Assembly (NCBI GenBank): GCA_947561585.1
Contig: CANNZV010001620.1
Coordinates: 1-64,000 of the forward strand
Direction: 5' to 3'
Length of the DNA stretch: 64,000 nucleotides
Source of the DNA: Caprella mutica
Taxonomy: Eukaryota; Arthropoda; Malacostraca; Amphipoda; Caprellidae
This document shows, piece by piece, positions 45,302 through 57,500 of the stretch. The notes under the pieces were generated by a model. It was given only the letters and a program-made list of their open reading frames with translations, was not told where the DNA came from and did not search any database. The position numbers were made by a program, and so were the translations under genes. Numbering within the stretch: the stretch's first letter is position 1; each line of letters begins with the position of its first letter.

Positions 45302-47417
45302 CATGAATTAAATAGTTAGAAGGATACCCGCACTTGAAAATGACGCGAAAGTGTGACGTCATGCGAGCGACTCATGACGTCACCTGGTATACGGATACTC
45401 GCATCGGAAATATTTGGTTATAGATCTTCATGAAATAACTTTTGATTACTTGGTCAAATAGATAATTAAATGCATCGTAAATGTTAATATATAATTATAT
45501 ATATAAACTGCGTTTATCGCTTTATTGCAGATCACTATTTTGTGAATAATTTCAATAATATTGATCGCACAGTAGTGAAACTTTGGTCACTGGAAGATTG
45601 CTTCTATGTTAGTATCTTGCTGAAATATTTTTTTTTGAAATATTTAGCTTTATAACTTGGAAGGGATAAGAGAACAATAGTTTATTTTGTGGAAAATTCC
45701 GACACAAACCCAAGGAGAGATGAGGGTAAGAGAAAAAGAATTTCCCCTCGAAATATGTGAAAAATACGCAGGCAGGTCATAAGGCAGCTAAATGATACTA
45801 GTGCCTCCATTTTTGACAAGGCTGTCATTGGTCTTACGTCAAAACAGTCCTGATGTAATGTCTCAAATGAAACGGTCGGAAATGCTCAATGGGGATTAAG
45901 ACCAGAGAACAGGGCAATCAAGTCATGTGAGTCTCTCACTTGATGCCCAGAGATGTGGGGAAAGAAGTTGTAACCCTTCAAGCATGAGTTTGTTCGAAGT
46001 AATTCAAGAAAATCATCTTTTGCCAACGAGATAATTGCAAACTATTAGGACAAGGGAACAAGTACTCAACAAAAGAGGCAATGTAGGATTGGATTGTTAG
46101 GTTTACACCCTCTGGTACTCGGAGAGGGTCAATTAACGTTTCAACAATGATGCCCGCTTAAAACATAAAGCCTACAGCCTCCTTGTTGACGACGAAACCA
46201 GTGTGGATAAACAGCTCCAGTAGGATTCAAACTTTAACCCATCCATCCAGACAATCAAGTGTGGCTCTTTCCTCATCTGTTAAAAGAACAAGTAGGAAGT
46301 TTGTTTTCATGTAATTCTGTGTACATCGAATGCCTTTTTCCTTATGGGTCTTGTCCATAGGAGGCCTGAAAATGGGCTTAACGTTCCTCTTCGTCTCATT
46401 TAAGACACTGTTTGGACGAATAACCAATGACAGCCTTGTCGAAAATTGAGGCACTAGTGTTATTTGGCTGCCTTATAACCTGCCTGGGTAGTTTTTGCAT
46501 ATTTCGAGGGAAAAAGCTTTTCCTCGTACCCTCATCTCTCCTTGGGTTGGTGTCGGGATTTTCCACAAAATAAACTATTGTTCTCTTATCCCTTCCAAGT
46601 TATAAAGCTAAATATAGAAGAGTCCTCCCTTCTGCAGGACCTGCTACAATTTTACCCTCTCGGTAGAAGTTAATCGCCCATTTTTTGGCTTTTTCACAGA
46701 GCTGCAATAAAGCGATGAACAGTTAAAATGACTTCGAAATACATAAACGTTCATAACTTTCCAATTTTCTCATGGATTGAAAAAATATTTCAGCAAGATA
46801 CTAACATAGAAGCAATCTTCCAGTGACCAAAGTTTCACTACTGTGCCATCAATATTATTGAAATTATTCACAAAATAGTGATCTGCAATAAAGCGATAAA
46901 CGCAGTTTATATACCTAATACTGAAATCATTTATTGAATTTGGCTCAGATGATATTCAATAATAATTGGATTTGTGTCGACTACGATCGATTGTGTATTC
47001 TCCAACAATGATTGAAATTGAAGAACTATATAGAATAATTTCTAATATAAAAATGTAGGTATAAGAACTATTTATCACGATAAAATCGATATGGTGAAAT
47101 ATATATAATTAGTATTTGTCGGCGGATTTCTTCAATTAAGGAATGAATAAAAATCATAGATCACTAACTTTATATTGTTGTTCATAATATATACAAATTA
47201 ACAAAATGAATAGAAAAAAATTGGTATAGAATAAAGTAGCTAATAGCTGTATTTTGAAAACTAGTAGGTATTAGGCTACAGAAAAGCTACTATTGAGCTA
47301 CAGACTCAAAATAAACAATACAAGAACCTTCAAATCGTATTCCAAGTAACGTCACCTTCTTTTTCTTTGTCGGTATTTCTGTCGAGTGCGAGTATCCTTC
47401 TAACTATTTAATTCATG
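45302..47417. mobile_element. 2.1 kb long-inverted-repeat element with 8-bp target duplication
   Basis: Ends CATGAATTAAATAGTTAGAA and its complement; flanked by perfect GATCTATC direct repeats (45294-45301, 47418-47425). Arms share long segments, for example TATAAACTGCGTTTATCGCT and CCAAGGAGAGATGAGGGTA with their complements. The centre (about 45850-46400) has broken frames on both strands and may be decayed coding DNA. Confidence 0.88.
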
Positions 47418-48007
47418 GATCTATCGGTCTTCCGGCTTTTACATCTTCTCCTGATTTTTTTATTTTCCTAATTTTTCAGTGTCCTTAATTTTCTGTTTCC
47501 CGAATTTTTCATGTTTTAGAATTTTTGGTTTTCCGAATTTTCAATTTTTCGGTTTTACGAATAACAAATAATTAATTCACTTAATCAGATTGTGTCTTAA
47601 ATGTAAAATCATGACATTTTTTGCAACCAACCAACTAACAGTCAAATAAAAACTGTGTATTAGTACATAGGGTAGCTAGTATTTTCGTAAAGTACATGAT
47701 AATAATATACATAAACGTCAAAAAAAGCGGAACAAAGTATTGAACCTTGCGGTACCTCCTAAACAAAGTAGGTATTCAAACAAGTCTGCAAAATATTATG
47801 TATTAGCTGGGTTTTCGTTCATGTATGATTATACTGTATAACAATTAAACTCATTATTTTAATTGGAATCCATAATATCTGCAGGCATCAAGGATATCAT
47901 TTAAAATAACGAGTTTAATTATTATCATATGTATTGTTTTCTCACATGATTTAAATGTGAAACACTCCGACAACTTACTATCCTGAATAGTATTAGCATG
48001 TGTACTA

Positions 48008-48155
48008 TTCAGAATTCTGATGACTTGCTGTATAATCAAGAAAACAATTCCAAGAATAAATCAAACACGGAAAAATTTGGCAACATATAATATGAATTTA
48101 TAAAAACTTTATTTTCCGGCTCACGTATGCTGTACAGAGACATCTAGTGAGTGGA
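48008..48155 (+). promoter_or_regulatory. conserved upstream block of protease copy 2
   Basis: Counterpart of 35329-35460, about 420-560 bp before the copy 2 start codon, sharing AATTTGGCAACATATAA and GACATCTAGTGAG. Confidence 0.4.
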
Positions 48156-48568
48156 ATCGGAACTTTGAAAAAGTTAATACTGATAATATACATACGTAAT
48201 GATTAAGATATCTTAGTAATTTCTTTCAAAATGCAACACAACAGATTAATTTATAATAAATCATTGTTTCATTTCCATGAACAAATTTGTAATATAATTT
48301 CCCGCTAAGTATGGATAGATATCAACTTTTCTGATGCTGTTATCCCAGTCTTAGTTGAGCTTTGTAGTAGAATGTTTCCAAGCAAAACAGAATAACCACC
48401 TTTGGTTAACTAAAAATTTTAGGTGGCACTCAGTGTCTCCAACTTCGTATAAGAAGAACACTGTTCCAGTTGATAAATCAATTGAATATTCAATCTTTTT
48501 CTTTTAATATAGGAATATTGTGCGAATCTATTTAAATTAGAAGTACTATTTCTATTTAAAACAAAAAT

Positions 48569-51500
48569 ATGAAATCCAAAATCAAGATTTTGTTTATTTT
48601 TCTTTCGGTTTTAATTTCGGAATCTTCTTCTCAAGGTAAGTGATTTAGTTTTAAAATAGCTATATAAAAATTATAATATAGCTACTCATATAATCATATT
48701 ATATAATATATTAGTTAAATTAGCTAATATATATTATATTATACAATTATATTATATTAGCTATATTATTAAGTGTATAACATATAACTCTTATTTGATT
48801 TTGTTGAATGTTGAAATTTTGATTTTGAATCTTCTTTTTACCTATATTTATAATTCATTTTTTTCAATTCTACTTGCCATTTTAGAAGATATAATCTGGA
48901 GCTACGAAGTTCTAGATTTTTGTGTTAGGTAGGTCTTTAGGCTTCGTTTACTATCACCTCTTAACATTCCTCTTCCATTCGTGAGTGCAGCCAACTGTGC
49001 TTTATTCCCTTTTCATGACAATCCTTGGTAAGTGACTGTATTCACGGAGTAGCTTTCTTGCATTCATGAGCATTGTCACCGACTGGTATAAACTGACTTT
49101 GTTGTGCTCATGGAGCCACTTTCTTTTCTGACTGCTTCTTCTACTTCCTTTTACTTTTTTTCTTTTAACATCAGCTATATGGTCTTCGGTTCCGAAAAGG
49201 CGTTAAACCCCTACTAAATATTGAAAAATGGCCTATAGAAGACCGTGAATCCTTTGAGTACCAAATCAATTAATTATTTAAAGACGTCCCGTGAGAAAAA
49301 AAAACCATCCGATGCCAGAGACTGAAAACAGCGCAAGTGCCAAAATAATTGTTCGCTGATAAAACAATAATTTTACAGATTCAAAATCGGAAAACGCGTT
49401 TGTTATTTTCTCTTATTATCGGTGTGGAATATTAATTTTTATGCTATTAGAAGCAATTTCGCTATTTAATTGGTCTAAAATGTGTGTCAAATTTCTGTCA
49501 GAAATATCTATTTTTGGATCGGTTTTTCGCGTCGGAGGGTCTTAAAAAAACATATGTATGGATTTTCAAAATAATGAAATCAAAATTACGTATTCTAGTT
49601 TTTAGTTTAGTATTTAACTTGCTAAAACAGATATATTTATTATTTCAATATAAATTACATTATTCTTCATAGTTAGATTTGGCGTGATTATCTTCAGCAA
49701 AGCCAAACCAGATTTGTATAAGTAGGAAGAACATTTCCTATTCTGTTCGATTTTCTATAAATATTAATCTACAGGTATCAGCTTCCCTGGTTCTAACCCT
49801 GGACCATCCTTGTGTCAAACTCAGGACAAAAATCTGGGCATTTGTAAGAGTTTGACAGAATGTCCTGAAGCAATCAGCCTGGGTTTCAACGTCAACGTTT
49901 GCGGTTTCAACCGTCAAAGACCTACCGTATGCTGCCCGATAAAATCAGGTAAATCCGTTAACCATTATTTAGGCTACCTGTTTATTTTGTGATACTGGAA
50001 AAAGTAGCTACTCATCTAGTGAACGTCAACATAGGTCATGAACTAATCTGACACTTAAAAATTTCTGATTTACTTAACACCCAGTTTCAGAGTAATAACA
50101 CACAACGTGATATGGTCTGTAATTAGCGCGGGAAAATTATTGCGGGTATTATTAGGCGGGAATATGTTAATTTCCTTGTAGATAGTCTATATCTTCACAA
50201 TTGTTTAGTATAATTTTTATAAAAGCTATTTTTTATACAATTACACACAGAGAAAGGATTAGTTGAATCAAATCATATTTGATTTGTTTTGACTAAATTT
50301 TATGGTTTATCTGTGCGCCTACCTACGTGGTGAGTTGCAGGTACTATTTAATATGAGTTAAATTGACGTTGGTTAAAACAACACATATGTGAGTTGATTA
50401 TTTTTAATTTCCGATGGTCACAACAACTACCTGTGATAGTCAAAACTGCTCGTGATGGTTGAACCAATTATATGTAATGGTTAAAACAACTACAGAACAA
50501 GGTTACATCAACTACTTGTGTATGTTTCTCCAATCCCTCCTATGTGTTATACCAACTACTCGTGTAGGTTATACCAACTACTCGTGTAGGTTATACCAAC
50601 TGCTTGTGTAGGTTATACCAACTACTCGTGTAAGTTATACCAACTACTCGTGTAGGTTATACCAACTACTCGTGTAGGTTACATTAACTACTCGTATAGG
50701 TGATATCAACTACTCATGTAGGTTATATCAACTACTCGGTTAAGTTATATCAACTACTCGTGTTGGTTATATCAACTACTCGTGTAGGTTATACCCACTG
50801 CTTGTGTAGGTTATACCAACTACTCGTGTAGGTTACATTAACTACTCGTGTAGGTTATACCAACTACTCGAGTAGGTTATGCCAACTACTCGTGTTGGTT
50901 ACATTAACTACTCGTATAGGTGATATCAACTACTCGTGTAGGTTATATCAACTACTCGGTTAGGTTATATCATCTTCTCTTGTTGGTTATATCAACTACT
51001 TGTAAACTGAGTAAATGTATATCAACTATTATAGTGTAGGTTGAAATATCGGTCTGGTTAGCAGTAGCCAGACTTTTTCAGTCACTATATTTACTCTATT
51101 AAATTATAATCTCGAGTTAGGTCCCGGTATAAATTGGATTAGACTATTTATTTTCTAGGACCAAATCTAACATGTTCACATTTATTTTCTACTTTTGCTT
51201 CTGTGATATGCATTGCATACTGTTTTAATTTAAAAAAATAATTGATCACCTAGACCTATCCTTGCTTTTTGAAATGTTTTCGATCCTATGAATTGATATA
51301 TGGTTATCAGTTGTAAATTAATAGATTAGATTGAATAAGTAATCTCATCAGGTCAGTTTATAAATAAGTAGTTAGATGACATAAATAACTTTACGTAGTG
51401 ATAAATAGGTAAGCTAGATGAATTAATTAACCAGGCTAGAATACAAAAGTTGATAAATCTTTGATAGACTGCAATTGTACTATAACTTAATGAATAATAA

Positions 51501-54500
51501 ATTAATGATAAAGCCTTTATCTTCTAAACCATATTTTAGTGCAATTCATCTTACTCATAGGCACTGATATTGAAATATGCTAATAGAATTACCAAGGTCA
51601 AATTGAAAACGGAATATGAACATTTAAGTTTTAGATTTATTATTTAGAAGTTTAATTTGAATTCTTGTCACTTTCTTTCACGACTGTAGGTTGCCAATTC
51701 CTGAAATAAGAGATTCGTATATTAATATATATTGAATAGAAATTCACAGTATCGTTCATATACATTATCAATAACATCACCTACTCTTTTTCCTTTTGTA
51801 ATGAGATAGCGACAGCTTCGATATTCTTTTCATGTCTGGAATCCCTAAAAGCATATGAAAAAGTAAGAGCTAATCATATTGCAAATACATATTTAGAAAT
51901 CATCTAATATTTTCAAATACTTACTTTGACCTAGTATAATTATTCCTGAATCATTCAAAGGAATTGAAGAGGACTCCAATAGTTGATGACGTTGATCTAC
52001 TTCATCAATTCTTCATCAAGATCTGAAAGTAGATTCAGAAAATATAGAAAACCGTACTATATTAATAAAGAAATGAAAAGAATTATTAACTGAGAATTCT
52101 TTCATATAGGTAATTAAATTATTTATATAAAATGTTAAACTAATTATAAATCTTCAGATGCAGTATAAATTTAGCTCTAATAAATGCAATGGATTTTTCT
52201 AGCTAATTTTGTTCATTATAAACTCATAATGTAGACTTTAATTAAATACCAAGAAAGTATAATATATCAAAAGGCTCACCTCTGGTTGGAGTTCTCCCTG
52301 CTAAATCCCTGGACGGTGTTCTCCTCTGAATACCTCCCTGGATGGAGTTCTCCCAGTCATAGAAAACTAGGGTCAAGTAGGTAAATTGCGGCACTTTAAC
52401 TAACTGCGGTCTCTTATCTCAGAAACATTAATAACCATCATGACTTCAAGGAACTCGTGAAATGAATAGAACCTATCATAAATTGAGCTTAAATTATGAT
52501 GTTCAACAATTCAGTATATAGCTAAACTAATTTCAGAATGATTTTGAGACTCTCTTAATAGGGTCACAATTAGAAATTAAAGAACCGAATTTGGCTGTGT
52601 AACCCTACCTAAAGGTACACCAACTAGTTTTAAAATATATAGATTATCAGACCACTTTACTTAAGATACTAGGATAAGTTCCGAAATATCGGACGGCTCC
52701 ACATTTTCGGTCGCGTAAGAAAAACTATATTAAATTAACTTTTATTTTAATTAGCTATTAGGTAGTTATATACTATATTTCATACGTGACCGAAAATTTG
52801 AAATCGCCTGATAATTTGGAACTTACCCTATTCTGAGGACAGCGCAGTAACTGCCTAGCCTATGTAGAAGGGGTGTAGGTCATAAGCCCCCCCGGTCATG
52901 AGCCCCCCGGTCATGAGCCCCCCGGTCATGAGCCCGCCTAGGTCATAAGCCCCCCCCGGTCAAGAGCCCCCCCGGTCATGAGCCCTTCTGGTCATGAGCC
53001 CCCCTGTTTTTAAATCCTTATTTACCTATACTATTTAATCCTTATTGACACTTTTGTAGTTCATTAATGAATAGACATAAAATATATGTATATCGGTGGG
53101 CGTGCCACCCCCGAACCCCCCTGCCAGATCATTAATCAATCATGAAGTGTGCAGTACAACAAACTAGCGGATACAACAAACTACATTAGTAACTCTCAGT
53201 TATTTCTATCTAAGTAATTCTTCATTTGTTTAACTAGGTAAATAAGGATTAAAAAAACAGGGAGGGGGGGGGGAGGCTCGTGACCGGGGGGGCTCATGAC
53301 CTAGGGGGGCTCATGACCGGGGGGGCTATTGACCGTTCCCCATGTAGAAGGTATTGACACTGAAAAAAAACAGCTAGGTAGGTATGATGCTTAAATAAGT
53401 TAACATATAATAATTTAGGAAAATGAGTTTGGATATCAGTTTACAAACTGGAAGGCAGTAATCAAAATTTATTATTATAAAAATTATATACTGATAATCA
53501 GCTCTTCAAATAACCACCTATATAAAGCCACCAAACTATCAATCACCAATATTTTAGAATATTTAGGCAGACATTTATCAATTTATTAATGGAAATAATT
53601 AATAATCGATCGGCAGCGATAATAATATTTAATGCATATAACGCTATTGTTTGCACTTGAACTAAAATGGTATTGAGGAGCGTTCACATTCAACACGTAA
53701 CACACTTGAAACAAGATTTGAACTGAAAAGTGTTATGCGAATAAATTAGCTTTGAGGAAAGCATAAGTTGCCACTTACTCATTTGATTGACCTCACACAT
53801 AAACTTAAAAAAAAGTAGCACTAACTCTCATAGTAAGTTAATTTATACACCAGATAAATAAGATTAACAGTCTTTGTGGGTTACATTATCACACTATGTC
53901 ATCGTTGTTTTAACTCACACCTAAACTTACAAAAAAGTAGCGCCAACTCTCATAGTAAGTTAATTCATACACTGCAGAATACATTGGATTAACAGTCTTT
54001 GTGGGTTACTATAACACACTATGTCATAGTTGTTTTAACTCGCACCTAAACTCAAAAAAGTAGCGTCAACTCTCATAGTAAGTTAATTCATACACCAGAT
54101 ACATTGAATTGACAATCTTTGTGAGTTACTTCAACACACTATATCCTAGTTGTTTTAACATATGTTCAAACTCCCAAAATGTAACTCCAACTCTCATAGT
54201 AAGTTGATTCAATCCATAAAATGATTTGAATTAACTATGTTTGGCGACACACACGTCATAGTTGTTTTGACACACATGAAAACATGAATATAGTCAAACC
54301 AACTCACGTAATAAATTGATTCAAAGCATAAATTGTTGACCCATTAAAAATGAGTAAACTTTTTTCTCTGTGTAGAGCATTAGATTTCTAGTTTATATTG
54401 ATTTTTTCATAATTATTGAACTTTTTCAGAACCAATTAAAGATGGCGGTGTTACTGCACCTAGAGTGAACTTCAGTAAGTTCTACTTAGTTAAAAATTTA

Positions 54501-57500
54501 GAATTTTTTGCATAAAACCATACATGTAATATTTACATTGATTATGTATATCATTGGTATCTAAATTATATTAGCTACTTTCTCATTAAATGAATTTTAT
54601 TCAATTGAAGACAAATATGCCTTTCTATTGCGATATAATGAAACGAGTAATTTTCAATTTCTAGCTTTGACGTTTTACCATTTCAAGTTTTTCAAAGATT
54701 TGAATAGCAGAAATATAATAACTCTTGGTAAAATATTACGCTGAAATAATTTTGTTGAAGCTCTTCTACATATTCTTTTTTCTCCCCAGGATGTGGTAAC
54801 CAACCTTCTTCACCCGGAGATTCATTCTCAGGACCTATCTTTTTCAGACGTAGAAGGAGTTCTATCCCGAAATTTGAAGAATTCCATAGACCTACCGTGG
54901 TGGGAGGTATCGACTCCTTGCAAAGCGCATGGCCCTGGATGGTGAGTTCTGAATTTTTCGTGTTACTCTTTTCGAAAAAAACAGGTTAAGCCTTACGAAA
55001 CATCAGAAAGAAACATTTTAATTCGAATATGTTTAATGTGTCTTTAAGAGGTACGATCTTTTTGTGTATTGAAATGAAAGCAGCGTACCGAAATGAATAC
55101 GCCGGTTATGGGTTCCAAATCTTCAAATAGTGAACTTGATTTTCAAACTTTTGGGGTGAACATTTCTTCCGAACAATTAGCGGCGATCATCGGAGTCTAT
55201 TTAAAATAGCGAGGCCAACTTTATAATTCCAATACCTTCCGAACATTTCCAAACTTAAATGCTCACCTAAAGCAGGCGAGGAGAGGGGAGTGTTTTACTT
55301 GATGAAACAGTTCCCCCCTGTGCTCCTTGTCGAAGTTTGCCGTGGAGATCTTCATGATGTTTGTACTGACAATGGCGCCCCAAGTGACTAATTCCCTGTC
55401 GACCTCCTTCTCCAAATTGGCCAACACCACAATCTTCTCCTCAATCTCAAGAAGGGAGGAAAACTCGTCGTGCTCGGTGGTGTGGCTGGACAGAGACTTT
55501 CCCTGAAGGTGGACTGAGACGAAGAAGGTAAACCCACACTCCTTGGATCTGATTTGGATCACAAGTTCCGACACCATATTAGGCGTTACCACATCTGTAG
55601 GTATGCAACGGAAAAGTTGAAAACCAATGTTTTTTCGTCTTCATTTTTTAATTTTTTCTGTGATGTGGAGGTTTGGATTCGCAGAAAAAGACATTCCGAG
55701 CAGGAAAATTTGATTTTTTTGACATTGGTCTGAAACCGAACCCAAATGCCGGTCCAAACAAATTCGCGGACAAAGTTTGCAAATATTTGTTCGGAATGCC
55801 CACTTCTGGTAAATAATCTTAGTGTATTTCAGCTTCTCTTTAATAAACATGCTAGAAGATGGTGTAGGTGGAAACCACAGGAAAAAAAATTAGGAATCAC
55901 TGGCTAGCACATTTAAACATACTTCTCAAGTACCTAATTTTGTTCTTTTATTGTCAGGCTCTTCTTGGACGAGGTAACCCACCACTTTCGCCCAGATGGT
56001 TCTGTAGCGCCAGTCTCATCAACGAAAATTGGCTACTAACTGCTGCCCATTGCTTAGCTTTCGGGTATGAAGCTAGAAATAAATATTGACTATTTTTGAC
56101 CTAATCGAAAAAGATTTCATCATTAATTAGGCTATTCAGTGATATCCAATCGGAACTAGTATCACTTTATGACGTCAGTAGATAATCACCAATAGGAACC
56201 AGTCTCACTTTATTACGTCAGTAGATCTCCACCAATACGAACTAGTCTTATATTTTGACGTTAGAAGATCTTTACCATTAAGAAAAATTCCTACATTATG
56301 ACGTCGTTTTTATTTTATTTTCAGTAATCCAGACATCATTCGATTGGGTGAACACAACTACAACATAACCACAGACAACAAGCACACTGACTATAAACTC
56401 AAGAAGGTTGTGGTCTATCCGAAATACAAAAAAGGTCCCAACCGTCTCACAGACTACCATGATTTGGCCCTACTCGAAGTAGAGGGTCGTGTTAAATTGT
56501 CGGTAAGAAGTGTTTCATAAATTTAAATTAGTACTTTATTATTGATAAAATATTTATACGAGAACATACAGCTACTACAACCACTAAACAGTATACGGTT
56601 ATACCTAACAAACTCCTAAAGATTCTCCTTTTAGATCCAACCTTCAAGCCTTAAGTGGACTCTTTCCCTAAAAAAGGTTAATTAACTAATATACAAATTC
56701 GCAATTTTCAGAGTTGATGCAACAATTCAAATGTTGTATATTATTTGTTTTTGGAAAAAAATCCATTTTGTCCAGGGAGGATATATTCTATTATCCGTGA
56801 GACTATAAGGCATCATTTTATGCACCAAATAAAAAAACTACATTATTTATTTCAGATCTTAGGGAACATGACTAATCTCTCTATATTTTATTTCCACTAA
56901 AAATTATTCTCCTTGAAGTATTAGTCTTTTATTAGTAATTCAGCTGCTTTTCTACTTTACAGAGAACGGAATGGCCCGTTTGTCTGCCATGGAACCACGA
57001 CAAGATCGTTAAGGACGAATCACTTCTCACAATAACAGGATGGGGTTCTAAAGTCGCTGGTACGTTCAAACTGAAATGGTTTTCTTATTTGATAATGATG
57101 GTAAATTTATTGATATCTAAAAAGTTAAACTAGCTGAAAGAAAAAGGTAAACCAGTATTATTTCAAGACCACAAAAATCAACAGGGTATTTTGTGCATAA
57201 ATTAACTACATTCGTTATCATATTTTCGTCCTATTCAAAATTCAAGATTTTAATTTACGTCCTTTTCACAATTTGGTATCATAATTATGTCATATTCACT
57301 CAATTCGGTATAATATTTACGTCCTATTCTCAATTCGGTGAATGATTCAATTCTGTATCCTATTCACTGAATTCAGTATCATAGATTCATAAATGTTTCC
57401 TATTTACTCAATTCGATATCTTATTCTCGTCCAATTTACTTGATTTGTTATCATATTTACGTCTCACACTATATTTTAAACTTCCTTTTCATGAATACTC

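Larger units (their letters stand above)
44176..48568. other. intergenic region between protease copies 1 and 2
   Basis: Contains the copy 1 3' UTR (AATAAA at 44723 is one candidate signal), a repeat with GGCGAAAGTG motifs (44365-44690), a family B MITE (44786-44920), a 2.1 kb inverted-repeat element (45302-47417), and from about 47640 the duplicated upstream block of copy 2. No host gene recognised. Confidence 0.6.
50245..54373. mobile_element. 4.1 kb insertion in copy 2 intron 2
   Basis: Inverted ends ACACAGAGAAA and TTTCTCTGTGT. Introns 2 of copies 1 and 3 have the flanks (AAGCTATTTTT and GCATTGGATTT in copy 3) without this DNA, so the insertion is later than the duplication. Interior: a 22-bp array (50500-51010), MITE E and family B copies, a G/C-rich element (52871-53341) and 125-bp tandem repeats (53780-54350). 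No transposase recognised. Confidence 0.7.
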
